Positions 38,652-47,749 of a stretch of DNA of 64,000 bases are shown piece after piece. The notes under the pieces are model-generated. The model was not told the DNA's origin, made no database searches, and saw only the letters and a program-made list of their open reading frames with translations. The stretch comes from Rhizobium ecuadorense (GTDB lineage Bacteria > Pseudomonadota > Alphaproteobacteria > Rhizobiales > Rhizobiaceae). Each line of letters starts with the position of its first letter. The first letter of the stretch is position 1. The position numbers were made by a program, and so were the translations under genes. Location: positions 124,001-188,000 of the forward strand of contig NZ_LFIO01001304.1 in assembly GCF_001187535.1 (NCBI RefSeq). The letters run 5' to 3'.

Positions 38652-38714
38652 CGCCGGCTTTCCCGCCAAATTCGGAATCGATTTTCGGAAAGCACGATGC
38701 GAGGATTGAAAATG

Positions 38715-38757
38715 TTACAGCGTCCTTTGCGCGTCTGAAGGAGGCGCGGCGCTGTAA
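38715..38757. repeat. Short palindromic repeat of Rhizobium intergenic type
   Basis: TTACAGCG and CGCTGTAA are perfect outer arms around a G/C-rich centre. I recognise the form as an element scattered between Rhizobium genes. It lies between the cyclase stop and the response regulator start. Confidence 0.55.
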
Positions 38758-38824
38758 GCTCCAAAATCGCTGTGACATCACTCCCCCACCTCTATAATCT
38801 CCTCTGAGAAATAGGGGGAGATCC

Positions 38825-39502
38825 GTGCGCATCCTGCTCACCGAAGACAATATCGCGCTGGCTGACGGCCTGTCGGCGATCTTGCGCGGCACGGGCCATG
38901 CCGTCGATGTCGTGCATGACGGCGCATCCGCCAATGCGGTCATCGCCGCGGAAAATTTCGATCTGGTGATCCTCGACCTCAACCTGCCCGAGATGGACGG
39001 GCTCGACGTGCTGCGCGCCATGCGCGCCCGGCAGAACCAGGCAGCCGTCCTCATCCTGACCGCGCGCGGCACGCCGGAAGAACGGGTGAAGGGCCTGGAC
39101 CTAGGCGCCGACGATTATCTGATCAAACCCTTCGACATATCAGAATTCGAAGCCCGCGTGCGCGTGCTGCTGCGCCGCCAGGCCGGCCTGCGCTCGGCGA
39201 CCGTCAGTTTTGGCAGCATCTCCTTCGATCTCAATTCCCGCGCCTTTTCATCAGGCGCCACGCCGCTCGATATTCCCGCCCGCGAACTTGGGCTGCTCGA
39301 AATTCTTTTCATGCGGGCCGGCAAGGTCGTCGCCAAGGAGGCAATCATCCAGTCGCTGACGGCCTTCGACGACGACATTTCTTCAAATGCCATCGAGCAA
39401 TATGTCAGCCGCCTGAGGAAACGCCTCTCGCCGCACGGCCTGACGGTCAAGACCGCCCGCGGCATCGGCTATTATCTCGACAAGCTCCCCGAGGCCTCAT
39501 GA
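38825..39502 (+). CDS. Two-component response regulator, OmpR class (TctD-like)
   Basis: A 225-residue regulator. The receiver domain (1-115) has Asp51 in VILDLNLPEMDG and Lys in LIKPFD. A winged-helix DNA-binding domain (125-222) ends in VSRLRKRLSPHGLTVKTARGIGYYL. The start is GTG 38825 with GGGGGAGAT before it. It overlaps the kinase gene by 4 bases. By family it should respond to carboxylates and activate a tripartite transporter, with the tctCBA operon at 31-34 kb as the likely target. Confidence 0.88.
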   Translation: MRILLTEDNIALADGLSAILRGTGHAVDVVHDGASANAVIAAENFDLVILDLNLPEMDGLDVLRAMRARQNQAAVLILTARGTPEERVKGLDLGADDYLIKPFDISEFEARVRVLLRRQAGLRSATVSFGSISFDLNSRAFSSGATPLDIPARELGLLEILFMRAGKVVAKEAIIQSLTAFDDDISSNAIEQYVSRLRKRLSPHGLTVKTARGIGYYLDKLPEAS

Positions 39503-40881
39503 AAGCCGCCTATTCCCTCAGGCGCCGGCTGCTCTTCTGGCTGCTCGTCTCCACAGCCGTCATCGGCACGCTGGCGCTCGCCGATACCTATCGCGAGGCT
39601 GTGCAGACCTCGAACATCGTCTCCGACCGCGTGCTCGCCGGCTCGGCACTGGCGATCGCCGAACGCGTCGTCGTCGCCGAGGACGGCACGCTGCAGGTCG
39701 ACATCCCCTATGTCGCGCTTGAAATGCTGACCTCGGCCGCGCAGGACCGAGTCTTCTACCGCGTCGACGGTCCGCCGGGCAAATTCATCACCGGCTACCA
39801 GTCGCTGCCGGTCCTGCAGAAGACGCCCGCCAATGCTGCCGCCTTCGCCGACGACACCTTCCGCGGCGAGCCGATCCGCGTCGCCACACTCGAACGCTCC
39901 GCCTCGACAGGCATCCGCTCCGTGCCCTTCGTGGTGACGGTCGCCGAAACCACGATCGCCCGCAGGCGGCTGGCGCAAGCGATCCTCGTGCGCTCGGCAC
40001 TGCGCCTCGCCTTCATGATCGCGGGTGCCGCCGTCATCGTCTGGATCTCGGTCACGGTGGCGCTGCGCCCGCTCTACAAGCTCGGCGATGCCATCGGCGA
40101 ACGCAGCCCCGATGACCTGCATCCGATCGAGCAGACGGTGCCGAGCGAAGTCGAGCCGCTGGTCGATACGGTGAACAGCTTCATGGTCCGCCTGCAGTCG
40201 GCGCTCGATGCGCTGCGCCATTTCACCGGCAATGCCAGCCACCAGCTGCGCACGCCGCTGGCGATCATCCGCACCCAGCTTGCGCTTTCCGCCCGCGCCG
40301 GCTCGCTTGAAGAAGCGCAGGCGGCAGCTTTGAAGGGCGATCAGGCCGTGGCGCATGCCGAGCGCATCCTTGCCCAGCTTCTGCTGATGGCAAAAATCGA
40401 CGCCGCCACCGCCAAGGAGGCGCTGACCGCCTCCGCCATCGATCTTGCCGCCATCGCCCAGGACATCACCGGCGAACAGATCCCGACGGCGGCCAGCGCC
40501 GGCATCGATCTCGGCTTCGAGGGCGAGAGCCCGGCGATGATCCGCGCCGAGCCGTTGCTGATCGGTGAAATGCTGCGCAACCTTGCCGGAAATGCCATCG
40601 CCTATGCCGGGAAAGGGGCGGAGGTCACCGTCCGCGTCATCGCGTCAGCGGAGACGATCCGCCTCGAAGTCGAGGACAACGGCCCCGGCATTCCCCGCAA
40701 CAAACTGGAGGCAGTGCGCGGGCGTTTTTCGCGCGGCAATCAGACAGGTGCGCAAGGCACCGGCCTCGGCCTGCCGATCGTCGAAGAAATCGCCAATCTT
40801 TTCAACGCCGACCTGACACTGGAGCCAGGACGGGACGGCAAGGGCCTGAAGGCGGCCGTCACTTTCGCCAAGGCGGCGTAA
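39499..40881 (+). CDS. Sensor histidine kinase, TctE-like
   Basis: A 460-residue membrane kinase. Helices at ~12-30 and ~166-186 flank a periplasmic domain of about 135 residues of the 2CSK_N/TctE type. The HisKA domain has His248 in GNASHQLRTPLA, and the ATPase domain has N (LRNLAGNAIAYA), G1 (VEDNGPGIP) and G2 (GTGLGLPI) boxes. In Bordetella the related BctE sensor reads ligand-bound BctC, so the periplasmic domain here may contact TctC or the orphan binding protein. Confidence 0.88.
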   Translation: MKAAYSLRRRLLFWLLVSTAVIGTLALADTYREAVQTSNIVSDRVLAGSALAIAERVVVAEDGTLQVDIPYVALEMLTSAAQDRVFYRVDGPPGKFITGYQSLPVLQKTPANAAAFADDTFRGEPIRVATLERSASTGIRSVPFVVTVAETTIARRRLAQAILVRSALRLAFMIAGAAVIVWISVTVALRPLYKLGDAIGERSPDDLHPIEQTVPSEVEPLVDTVNSFMVRLQSALDALRHFTGNASHQLRTPLAIIRTQLALSARAGSLEEAQAAALKGDQAVAHAERILAQLLLMAKIDAATAKEALTASAIDLAAIAQDITGEQIPTAASAGIDLGFEGESPAMIRAEPLLIGEMLRNLAGNAIAYAGKGAEVTVRVIASAETIRLEVEDNGPGIPRNKLEAVRGRFSRGNQTGAQGTGLGLPIVEEIANLFNADLTLEPGRDGKGLKAAVTFAKAA

Positions 40882-40979
40882 AAGCCATTGGCCCTCCTTG
40901 CTTTCTTTCGCTGCATTGCACACACTGATGTCGGGAACAGCAAGCCGCACGACGATGCGCGCCGGATAAAAAGAGCAAT

Positions 40980-43900
40980 ATGTCGATCAAAGCCAGCATC
41001 TATCATCTGACGCATTACACTTATGACAAGCCGGTCCACCTCGGCCCCCAGATCATCCGGCTGAAACCTGCCTCGCATTCGAAGACAAGGGTGCTCAGCC
41101 ACTCGCTGAAGGTCACGCCTTCAAACCACTTCGTCAACCTGCAGCAGGACCCTTACGGCAATTACCTCGCCCGCTACGTCTTCCCGGATCCGGTGACCGA
41201 ATTCAAGATCGAGGTCGATCTCGTTGCCGACATGACAGTCTATAATCCCTTCGACTTCTTCGTCGAGGAGGAGGCGACCAAGTGGCCCTTCGGCTATCCG
41301 GAAACGATCCAGGAGGATCTGTCGATCTATATGACGCCGGAACCGGCCGGTCCGCGGCTGAAGGCGCTGCTGCCGACGCTCGACTGGTCGCCCGGCCAGG
41401 CGACGGTCGATATGATCGTCGGGTTGAATGCCCGCCTGCAGCGGCAGATCGGCTACGTCATCCGCATGGAAACCGGCGTGCAGACGCCGGAGGAGACGCT
41501 CGAAAGCGCCAAGGGCTCCTGCCGCGACACCAGCTGGCTGCTCGTCCAGATCCTTCGCCATCTCGGCCTTGCCGCCCGATTCGTCTCGGGCTACCTCATC
41601 CAGCTGACGCCTGATCTGAAGGCGCTCGACGGCCCCTCCGGCACCGAAGTCGATTTCACCGACCTGCATGCCTGGGCCGAGGTCTATCTGCCCGGCGCCG
41701 GCTGGGTCGGCCTCGATCCGACCTCCGGCCTCTTGACCGGCGAAAGCCATATCCCGCTTGCCGCCACGCCGCATTACCGCAACGCCGCCCCGATCTCGGG
41801 CGGTTATTTCGGCGAGGCCGAAACCGAATTTGCCTTCGACATGAAGGTCTCGCGCGTCGCCGAACATCCGCGCATCACCAAGCCCTTCTCCGACGAAAGC
41901 TGGGAGGAACTCAACGAACTTGGCGAGAAGGTCGACCGTGTCCTGGAGGCCGAAGACGTGCATTTGACGATGGGCGGCGAGCCGACCTTCGTGTCGATCG
42001 ACGATTTCCAGTCCGAGGAGTGGAACACCGCCGCCGTCGGCCCGACCAAGCGTGAAAAAGCCGACAGCCTGATCCGCCGGCTGCAGGAACGCTTCGCCCC
42101 CGGCGGCTTCCTGCACTACGGCCAGGGCAAATGGTATCCGGGCGAAAGCCTGCCGCGCTGGACCTTCTCGCTCTACTGGCGCCGCGACGGCAAGCCGGTC
42201 TGGCAGAACCTCGATCTGGTCGCCGCCGAGGGCAAGGATACCGGTGTCACCTCAGAGGATGCCGAAAAGCTCTTGACGGCGATCGCAAAAGAACTGGCGA
42301 TCAAGCCCGGCATGGTGCAGCCGGCCTATGAGGATCCGGCCGACTGGATCATCAAGGAAGGCAATCTTCCCGACAATGTCGATCCGGCGAATTCGAAGCT
42401 GAAGGATCCCGAGGAGCGCAACCGCATCGCCCGGGTCTTCGATCGTGGCCTCACCGTCCCCACAGGCTACATACTTCCGGTGCAGGCATGGAACGCCAAG
42501 GCGGCCGAAAGCCGGGTCTGGGTCAGCGAGAAATGGCGCACCCGCCGTGGCCGGATCTTCCTTGTCCCGGGCGACAGCCCGATCGGCTACCGCCTGCCGC
42601 TCGGCACCCTTCCCTATGTCTCCCCGGCGCGTTATCCCTACATCCACCCCGCCGATCCGACGATCCCGCGCGAACCGCTGCCCGATGTCTTCGTGCCGGC
42701 CGGCCGCGCCATGCCGGAAGCCTCCTTCCACGCCGGCGAGAGCAATCGCAGCCGGATCGAACAGACGCTCGGTGAGATCGGCGGCGCCGTGCGCACCGCC
42801 ATGTCGGTCGAGCCGCGCGACGGCAGGCTCTGCGTCTTCATGCCGCCGGTCGAGCGCATCGAGGATTATCTCGAGCTGATCGCCGCGGCCGAAAACGCCG
42901 CCGCCGAGCTCAAGCTTCCCGTCCATATCGAAGGCTACCCGCCGCCGCAGGACGAGCGCATCAACGTCATCCGCGTCGCCCCGGATCCGGGTGTCATCGA
43001 GGTCAACATTCATCCGGCCTCGAACTGGAAGGAATGCGTCGACATCACCACGGCGGTCTACGAAGAGGCGCGGGCCACCCGGCTCGGCGCCGACAAGTTC
43101 ATGATCGACGGCCGTCATACGGGCACCGGCGGCGGCAACCATGTCGTCGTCGGCAGCGCCAATCCGAACAACAGCCCCTTCCTGCGCCGTCCCGATCTCT
43201 TGAAGAGCGTCGTCCTCCACTGGCAGCGCCACCCCTCGCTCTCCTACCTCTTCTCCGGCATGTTCATCGGCCCGACCAGCCAGGCGCCGCGCATCGACGA
43301 GGCTCGTCACGATAGCCTCTACGAGCTGGAAATCGCCATGGCGCAGATCGCTGCCCCCGGCCGCGGCCAACAGCCGTTACCCTGGCTCGTCGACCGGCTG
43401 TTCCGCCACCTTTTGACTGACGTCACCGGCAACACCCACCGCGCCGAGATCTGCATCGACAAGCTTTTTTCGCCCGACGGCCCGACCGGCAGGCTCGGCC
43501 TCATCGAGTTCCGCGGCTTCGAGATGCCACCGAACGCGCGCATGTCGCTCGCCCAGCAATTGCTGGTGCGCGCGCTGATCGCCCGCTTCTGGGTCAATCC
43601 GGTCGACGGCAAGTTCGTCCGCTGGGGCACGACGCTGCACGACCGCTTCATGCTGCCGCATTTCGTCTGGGCCGATTTCCTCGACGTGCTTGCCGACCTT
43701 CGCGAAAACGGCTTCGACGTCAGTCCGGAATGGTTCAAGGCTCAGCTCGAATTCCGCTTCCCCTTCTGCGGCGAAGTCGAATACGAGGGCTCGAAGCTGG
43801 AACTGCGCCAGGCGCTGGAGCCTTGGCACGTCATGGGCGAAGAAGGTGCGCCGGGCGGCACCGTGCGCTACGTCGACAGTTCCGTCGAGCGCCTTCAGGT

Positions 43901-44306
43901 GCGGCTCGAAACCAGCAATACGGCGCGCTACACCGTCACCTGCAACGGCCGCACCCTGCCGCTGACGCCGACCGGCACGGCGGGCGTGTCGGTGGCCGGC
44001 GTCCGTTACAAGGCCTGGCAACCGGCGTCCGGCCTGCATCCTGTGCTGCCGATCAACACACCTTTGACTTTTGACATTTATGATACATGGTCGAAGCGTT
44101 CGATCGGCGGCTGCATCTATCATGTTGCCCATCCGGGCGGCCGGACCTATGACACCTTCCCGGTCAACGGCAACGAGGCGGAAGCAAGGCGGCTCGCCCG
44201 CTTCGAGCCGTGGGGACATACGGCGGGCGGCTATATCCCCCGCACCGAGACGGGTTCTCTTGAATTCCCGCTGACGCTGGATTTGAGGCGGCCTGCTGGA
44301 GTTTGA
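40980..44306 (+). CDS. Transglutaminase-like protein fused to DUF2126
   Basis: A 1108-residue cytoplasmic protein. Residues ~5-110 are the transglutaminase N-terminal domain (YHLTHYTYDKPV). Residues ~165-260 carry the catalytic triad Cys181 (AKGSCRDTSW), His230 (DLHAWAEVYL) and Asp246 (GLDPTSG). Residues ~300-1100 are a long DUF2126 region, with conserved VHLTMGGEPTFVS and MIDGRHTGTGGGNHVVVGSA. It starts an operon with an ATP-grasp/alpha-E gene and a second transglutaminase. The families are predicted to form or cleave amide bonds on peptides; no substrate is known to me. Confidence 0.85.
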   Translation: MSIKASIYHLTHYTYDKPVHLGPQIIRLKPASHSKTRVLSHSLKVTPSNHFVNLQQDPYGNYLARYVFPDPVTEFKIEVDLVADMTVYNPFDFFVEEEATKWPFGYPETIQEDLSIYMTPEPAGPRLKALLPTLDWSPGQATVDMIVGLNARLQRQIGYVIRMETGVQTPEETLESAKGSCRDTSWLLVQILRHLGLAARFVSGYLIQLTPDLKALDGPSGTEVDFTDLHAWAEVYLPGAGWVGLDPTSGLLTGESHIPLAATPHYRNAAPISGGYFGEAETEFAFDMKVSRVAEHPRITKPFSDESWEELNELGEKVDRVLEAEDVHLTMGGEPTFVSIDDFQSEEWNTAAVGPTKREKADSLIRRLQERFAPGGFLHYGQGKWYPGESLPRWTFSLYWRRDGKPVWQNLDLVAAEGKDTGVTSEDAEKLLTAIAKELAIKPGMVQPAYEDPADWIIKEGNLPDNVDPANSKLKDPEERNRIARVFDRGLTVPTGYILPVQAWNAKAAESRVWVSEKWRTRRGRIFLVPGDSPIGYRLPLGTLPYVSPARYPYIHPADPTIPREPLPDVFVPAGRAMPEASFHAGESNRSRIEQTLGEIGGAVRTAMSVEPRDGRLCVFMPPVERIEDYLELIAAAENAAAELKLPVHIEGYPPPQDERINVIRVAPDPGVIEVNIHPASNWKECVDITTAVYEEARATRLGADKFMIDGRHTGTGGGNHVVVGSANPNNSPFLRRPDLLKSVVLHWQRHPSLSYLFSGMFIGPTSQAPRIDEARHDSLYELEIAMAQIAAPGRGQQPLPWLVDRLFRHLLTDVTGNTHRAEICIDKLFSPDGPTGRLGLIEFRGFEMPPNARMSLAQQLLVRALIARFWVNPVDGKFVRWGTTLHDRFMLPHFVWADFLDVLADLRENGFDVSPEWFKAQLEFRFPFCGEVEYEGSKLELRQALEPWHVMGEEGAPGGTVRYVDSSVERLQVRLETSNTARYTVTCNGRTLPLTPTGTAGVSVAGVRYKAWQPASGLHPVLPINTPLTFDIYDTWSKRSIGGCIYHVAHPGGRTYDTFPVNGNEAEARRLARFEPWGHTAGGYIPRTETGSLEFPLTLDLRRPAGV

Positions 44307-44336
44307 GGCCGGGCATGAGGGGTAGCTTGGGTTTTG

Positions 44337-46754
44337 ATGGGTAAGAGGCCGGCAGTAGAGCGCAGGGAAGAGACCGTGGACCGCACCGGCAAACGTGCGG
44401 CCTTCGACTATGCGCCGCTTCCCGGCACCGCCGACGAGATGGTTGACAACAAGGGCAGGGTCCGCCCGGTCTGGCAGCATTTCCTCTCGCATCTGAGCGC
44501 CATGCCGGAAAAGGATCTTGCCGAGCGTTTCGCCCGCGCCGACCGCTATCTCCGGGATGCCGGCGTTTTCTACCGTGCCTATGGCAGCAAGGGCACCGGC
44601 GAACGCGCCTGGCCGATCTCGCATATCCCGGTGCTGATCGACGAACGCGAATGGCAGACGCTGTCGGCCGGCCTCGTCCAGCGCGCCGACCTGCTGGAGG
44701 CGATCGTCGCCGATATCTACGGCGACAACCGGCTGGTGGAAGAAGGTGTCCTGCCGCCGGCGCTGATGGCCGCCAATCCCGAATTCCAGCGCCCGCTCGC
44801 CGGCATCCGGCCGGCCTCCGGCCATTATCTGCATTTCTGCGCCTTCGAGATCGGCCGCGGACCGGATGGCAACTGGTGGGTGCTGGCTGATAGGACACAG
44901 GCGCCGTCGGGCGCCGGTTTCGCGCTGGAAAGCCGCGTGGCGACGACCCGGGCCTTCTCGGATATTTACGCCGAAACCCCCGTCCACCGCCTCGCCTCCT
45001 TCTTCGGCGCCTTCCGCGACGCGCTGCAGGGCATGAAACATTCAGGCGACGACCGCATCGCCGTGCTGACGCCAGGCCCTGCCAACGAAACCTATTACGA
45101 GCACGCCTACATCGCCCGCTATCTCGGCTTGATGCTGCTTGAGGGCGAGGATCTCACCGTCGTCAAGGGCCGCGTCATGGTGCGCACCGTCGCCGGCCTG
45201 AAGCCGATCGGCGTGCTCTGGCGCCGGCTTGATTCGGCCTTCGCCGACCCGCTGGAGCTGAACCAGAATTCGCATATCGGCACGCCCGGCCTCGTCGAAG
45301 CGCTGCGCGCCGAAAGCGTCACCATCGTCAATGCGCTCGGCACCGGCGTTCTCGAGACACGGGCGCTTCTGGCCTTCATGCCGACCATCTGTCGCCGCCT
45401 GCTGGGGCAGGATTTGCAACTGCCTTCGATCGCCACCTGGTGGTGCGGCCAGGAGGAAGAGCGCGAGCACGTCGCAAAGAATATCGAGAAGATGGTGATC
45501 GGCCCGGCCTATTCCCGCGCCCCCTTCTTCGACGACAGCGGCGAATCCGTCCTCGGCTCGTCGCTGCGTGCGGCCGCCAAGGATTCCATCACCGACTGGC
45601 TGAGTTCGGACGGCCCGAAACTTGTGGGACAGGAGGTCGTCACACTCTCGACGACGCCCGCCTGGGTGGATGGCAAGCTCGTGCCGCGGCCGATGTCGCT
45701 GCGCGTCTTTGCCGCCCGCACGGCGAACGGCTGGCAGATCATGCCCGGCGGTTTTGCCCGCATCGGCTCCGGCGCCGATGTCGCGGCGATCGCCATGCAG
45801 TCGGGCGGAGCGGCCGCTGACGTCTGGATCGTCAGCGACAAGCCGGTCGAACGCCACACGCTGCTGCCGGCCGAAGGCAGCTTCACCCGCAACATGCCGG
45901 GCAGCCTGCCAAGCCGGGCGGCCGACAATCTGTTCTGGCTCGGCCGCTACATCGAGCGCGCCGAAGGGGCGCTGCGCATCCTGCGCGCCTGGCATGCCCG
46001 TTATGCCGAAGCCGCCGATCCGAGCCAGCCGCTGCTAGCCGACGTCTCCGACTATCTTGCCGCCGTCGATATCGATACCGCCGAACCGGTGCCGGAGACG
46101 CTCCTGCGCCACATCGACAGCGCCGTTTATTCCGCGAGCAATATCCGCGACCGCTTCTCGCCGGATGGCTGGCTCGCGCTCAACGATCTCGCCAAGACCG
46201 CCCGCCGCTTCCATGTCACCGTGGCTGCCGGCGACGATGCCAGCCACGCGATGACGATCCTTCTGCGCAAGCTCGCGGGTTTTGCCGGCCTCGTGCACGA
46301 AAACATGTACCGTTTCATGGGCTGGCGCTTCCTTTCGCTCGGCCGCTATATCGAGCGCGGCCTGCACATGACGCGGCTGCTCGGCCACATGTCCGGCCCG
46401 GAAGCGCCGGATGGCGCGCTCGACATGCTGCTCGAAATCGGCGACAGCGTCATGACCCACCGCCGCCGCTACAACGTCAACACGGCGCGGCTGACCGTCA
46501 CCGACCTTTTGGCGCTCGACCCCCTCAACCCGCGTTCGGTGCTCTTCCAGGTGAACGAGATCCACCACGAGGTCGAGCAGTTGCCGAATGCGCTGATCAA
46601 CGGCCAGATGTCGCCCTTCTACCGTGAGGCGATGCGGCTCCACTCGGGCCTCGCGGTCATGACGCCGGAGGGCATGGGGGCCGAGGTCTATCAGCGGCTC
46701 GAACGCGAGTTGGAGCAGCTTTCCGATCTGCTCGCCCAGACCTATCTCGGGTGA
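44337..46754 (+). CDS. Circularly permuted ATP-grasp protein fused to alpha-E domain
   Basis: An 805-residue protein. Residues ~85-470 are a circularly permuted ATP-grasp of the type-2 group (DIYGDNRLVEEGVLPP, LTPGPANETYYEHAYIARYLG, VKGRVMVRTVAGLKPIGVLWRR). Residues ~500-800 are an alpha-E domain (SRAADNLFWLGRYIERAEG), an all-helical domain nearly always found with it. ATP-grasp enzymes join a carboxylate to an amine through an acyl phosphate, so peptide ligation is predicted. ATG 44337 is chosen; a GTG about 39 bases later with AGGGAAGAG before it is an alternative. It overlaps the next gene's possible GTG start. Confidence 0.85.
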   Translation: MGKRPAVERREETVDRTGKRAAFDYAPLPGTADEMVDNKGRVRPVWQHFLSHLSAMPEKDLAERFARADRYLRDAGVFYRAYGSKGTGERAWPISHIPVLIDEREWQTLSAGLVQRADLLEAIVADIYGDNRLVEEGVLPPALMAANPEFQRPLAGIRPASGHYLHFCAFEIGRGPDGNWWVLADRTQAPSGAGFALESRVATTRAFSDIYAETPVHRLASFFGAFRDALQGMKHSGDDRIAVLTPGPANETYYEHAYIARYLGLMLLEGEDLTVVKGRVMVRTVAGLKPIGVLWRRLDSAFADPLELNQNSHIGTPGLVEALRAESVTIVNALGTGVLETRALLAFMPTICRRLLGQDLQLPSIATWWCGQEEEREHVAKNIEKMVIGPAYSRAPFFDDSGESVLGSSLRAAAKDSITDWLSSDGPKLVGQEVVTLSTTPAWVDGKLVPRPMSLRVFAARTANGWQIMPGGFARIGSGADVAAIAMQSGGAAADVWIVSDKPVERHTLLPAEGSFTRNMPGSLPSRAADNLFWLGRYIERAEGALRILRAWHARYAEAADPSQPLLADVSDYLAAVDIDTAEPVPETLLRHIDSAVYSASNIRDRFSPDGWLALNDLAKTARRFHVTVAAGDDASHAMTILLRKLAGFAGLVHENMYRFMGWRFLSLGRYIERGLHMTRLLGHMSGPEAPDGALDMLLEIGDSVMTHRRRYNVNTARLTVTDLLALDPLNPRSVLFQVNEIHHEVEQLPNALINGQMSPFYREAMRLHSGLAVMTPEGMGAEVYQRLERELEQLSDLLAQTYLG

Positions 46755-46759
46755 CGGCG

Positions 46760-47638
46760 ATGCTTTACGATCTTTCGCTGCGCATGGGTTACAGCTACGA
46801 CGTTCCCGCCTCCGGCGCCCGCCACATCATGCGCCTGATGCCGCTGTCGCTGACCAATCGGCAGCGCCTGGTCGCCGGCTCGATCACCATTTCGCCGACG
46901 CCGGACGAGCAGTCGCATTTCGTCGATTTCTTCGATCACCCCGCCACCGCCTTCATGCTGCGCGCGCCGCACGAGACGCTCGACATTCGCATGCAGGCCC
47001 GCGTGCAGGTGGAAAGCCAGCCGATCGCCGCCGATTTCTCACCGCTGCTGGCCGACCTGCCGGAGGAAATATCCGGCATCTGGTCGCTGGCGCCGGATTC
47101 GCCGCACCATTTCCTCGGCGACAGCCCGCGCCTGACCCAGACGCGCGAGATCAGCGACTATGCGCGAAGCTGCGCCACGCCTGATCTGACGGCAATGCAG
47201 ATCGCCTATGCGCTCTGTGCCCGCATCCACAAGGATTTCAGCTACGACGCCGACGCGACGACGGTGGACACGACGCCGCTCGAGGCCTTCAGGCTGAAGC
47301 GCGGCGTCTGCCAGGATTTCACCCACATCATGATCCTCGCGCTCAGAAGCCTCGGCATTCCGGCGGGTTACGTCTCGGGTTTCCTGCGCACCATCCCGCC
47401 GCCCGGCAAGGAACGCCTCGAAGGGGCGGATGCCATGCATGCCTGGGTCAGGATCTGGTGCGGCGAAACCATCGGCTGGATCGAGCTCGACCCCACCAAC
47501 GACATATCAGCCGGCACCGACCACATCGTCGTCGCCTACGGCCGCGACTATTCCGACGTCGTCCCCGTCATCGGCGTGTTGAAAAGCTATGGCGGCCAGC
47601 GCGCCGTCCAGGCGGTCGACGTGATCCCGCTGAAATAA
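46760..47638 (+). CDS. Transglutaminase-like cysteine peptidase family protein
   Basis: A 292-residue protein with the transglutaminase N-terminal domain first (YDLSLRMGYSYDVPA). The triad is Cys184 (KRGVCQDFTH), His227 (DAMHAWVRIW) and Asp244 (IELDPTN). A GTG at 46751 overlapping the upstream stop by 4 bases is an alternative start; ATG 46760 gives the usual family beginning. It completes the three-gene set with the two upstream genes. It may release or exchange what the ATP-grasp partner joins. Confidence 0.85.
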   Translation: MLYDLSLRMGYSYDVPASGARHIMRLMPLSLTNRQRLVAGSITISPTPDEQSHFVDFFDHPATAFMLRAPHETLDIRMQARVQVESQPIAADFSPLLADLPEEISGIWSLAPDSPHHFLGDSPRLTQTREISDYARSCATPDLTAMQIAYALCARIHKDFSYDADATTVDTTPLEAFRLKRGVCQDFTHIMILALRSLGIPAGYVSGFLRTIPPPGKERLEGADAMHAWVRIWCGETIGWIELDPTNDISAGTDHIVVAYGRDYSDVVPVIGVLKSYGGQRAVQAVDVIPLK

Positions 47639-47749
47639 TCCCAAAACTGGAAAAATCCGCCGATTCGTTAGAATTGAATGGACGCCGTAAGGACGGCGTA
47701 AAGAAGTAGCGATGCCTAATGTAACCCACAGGGTCCATTTCGGGTGAAC

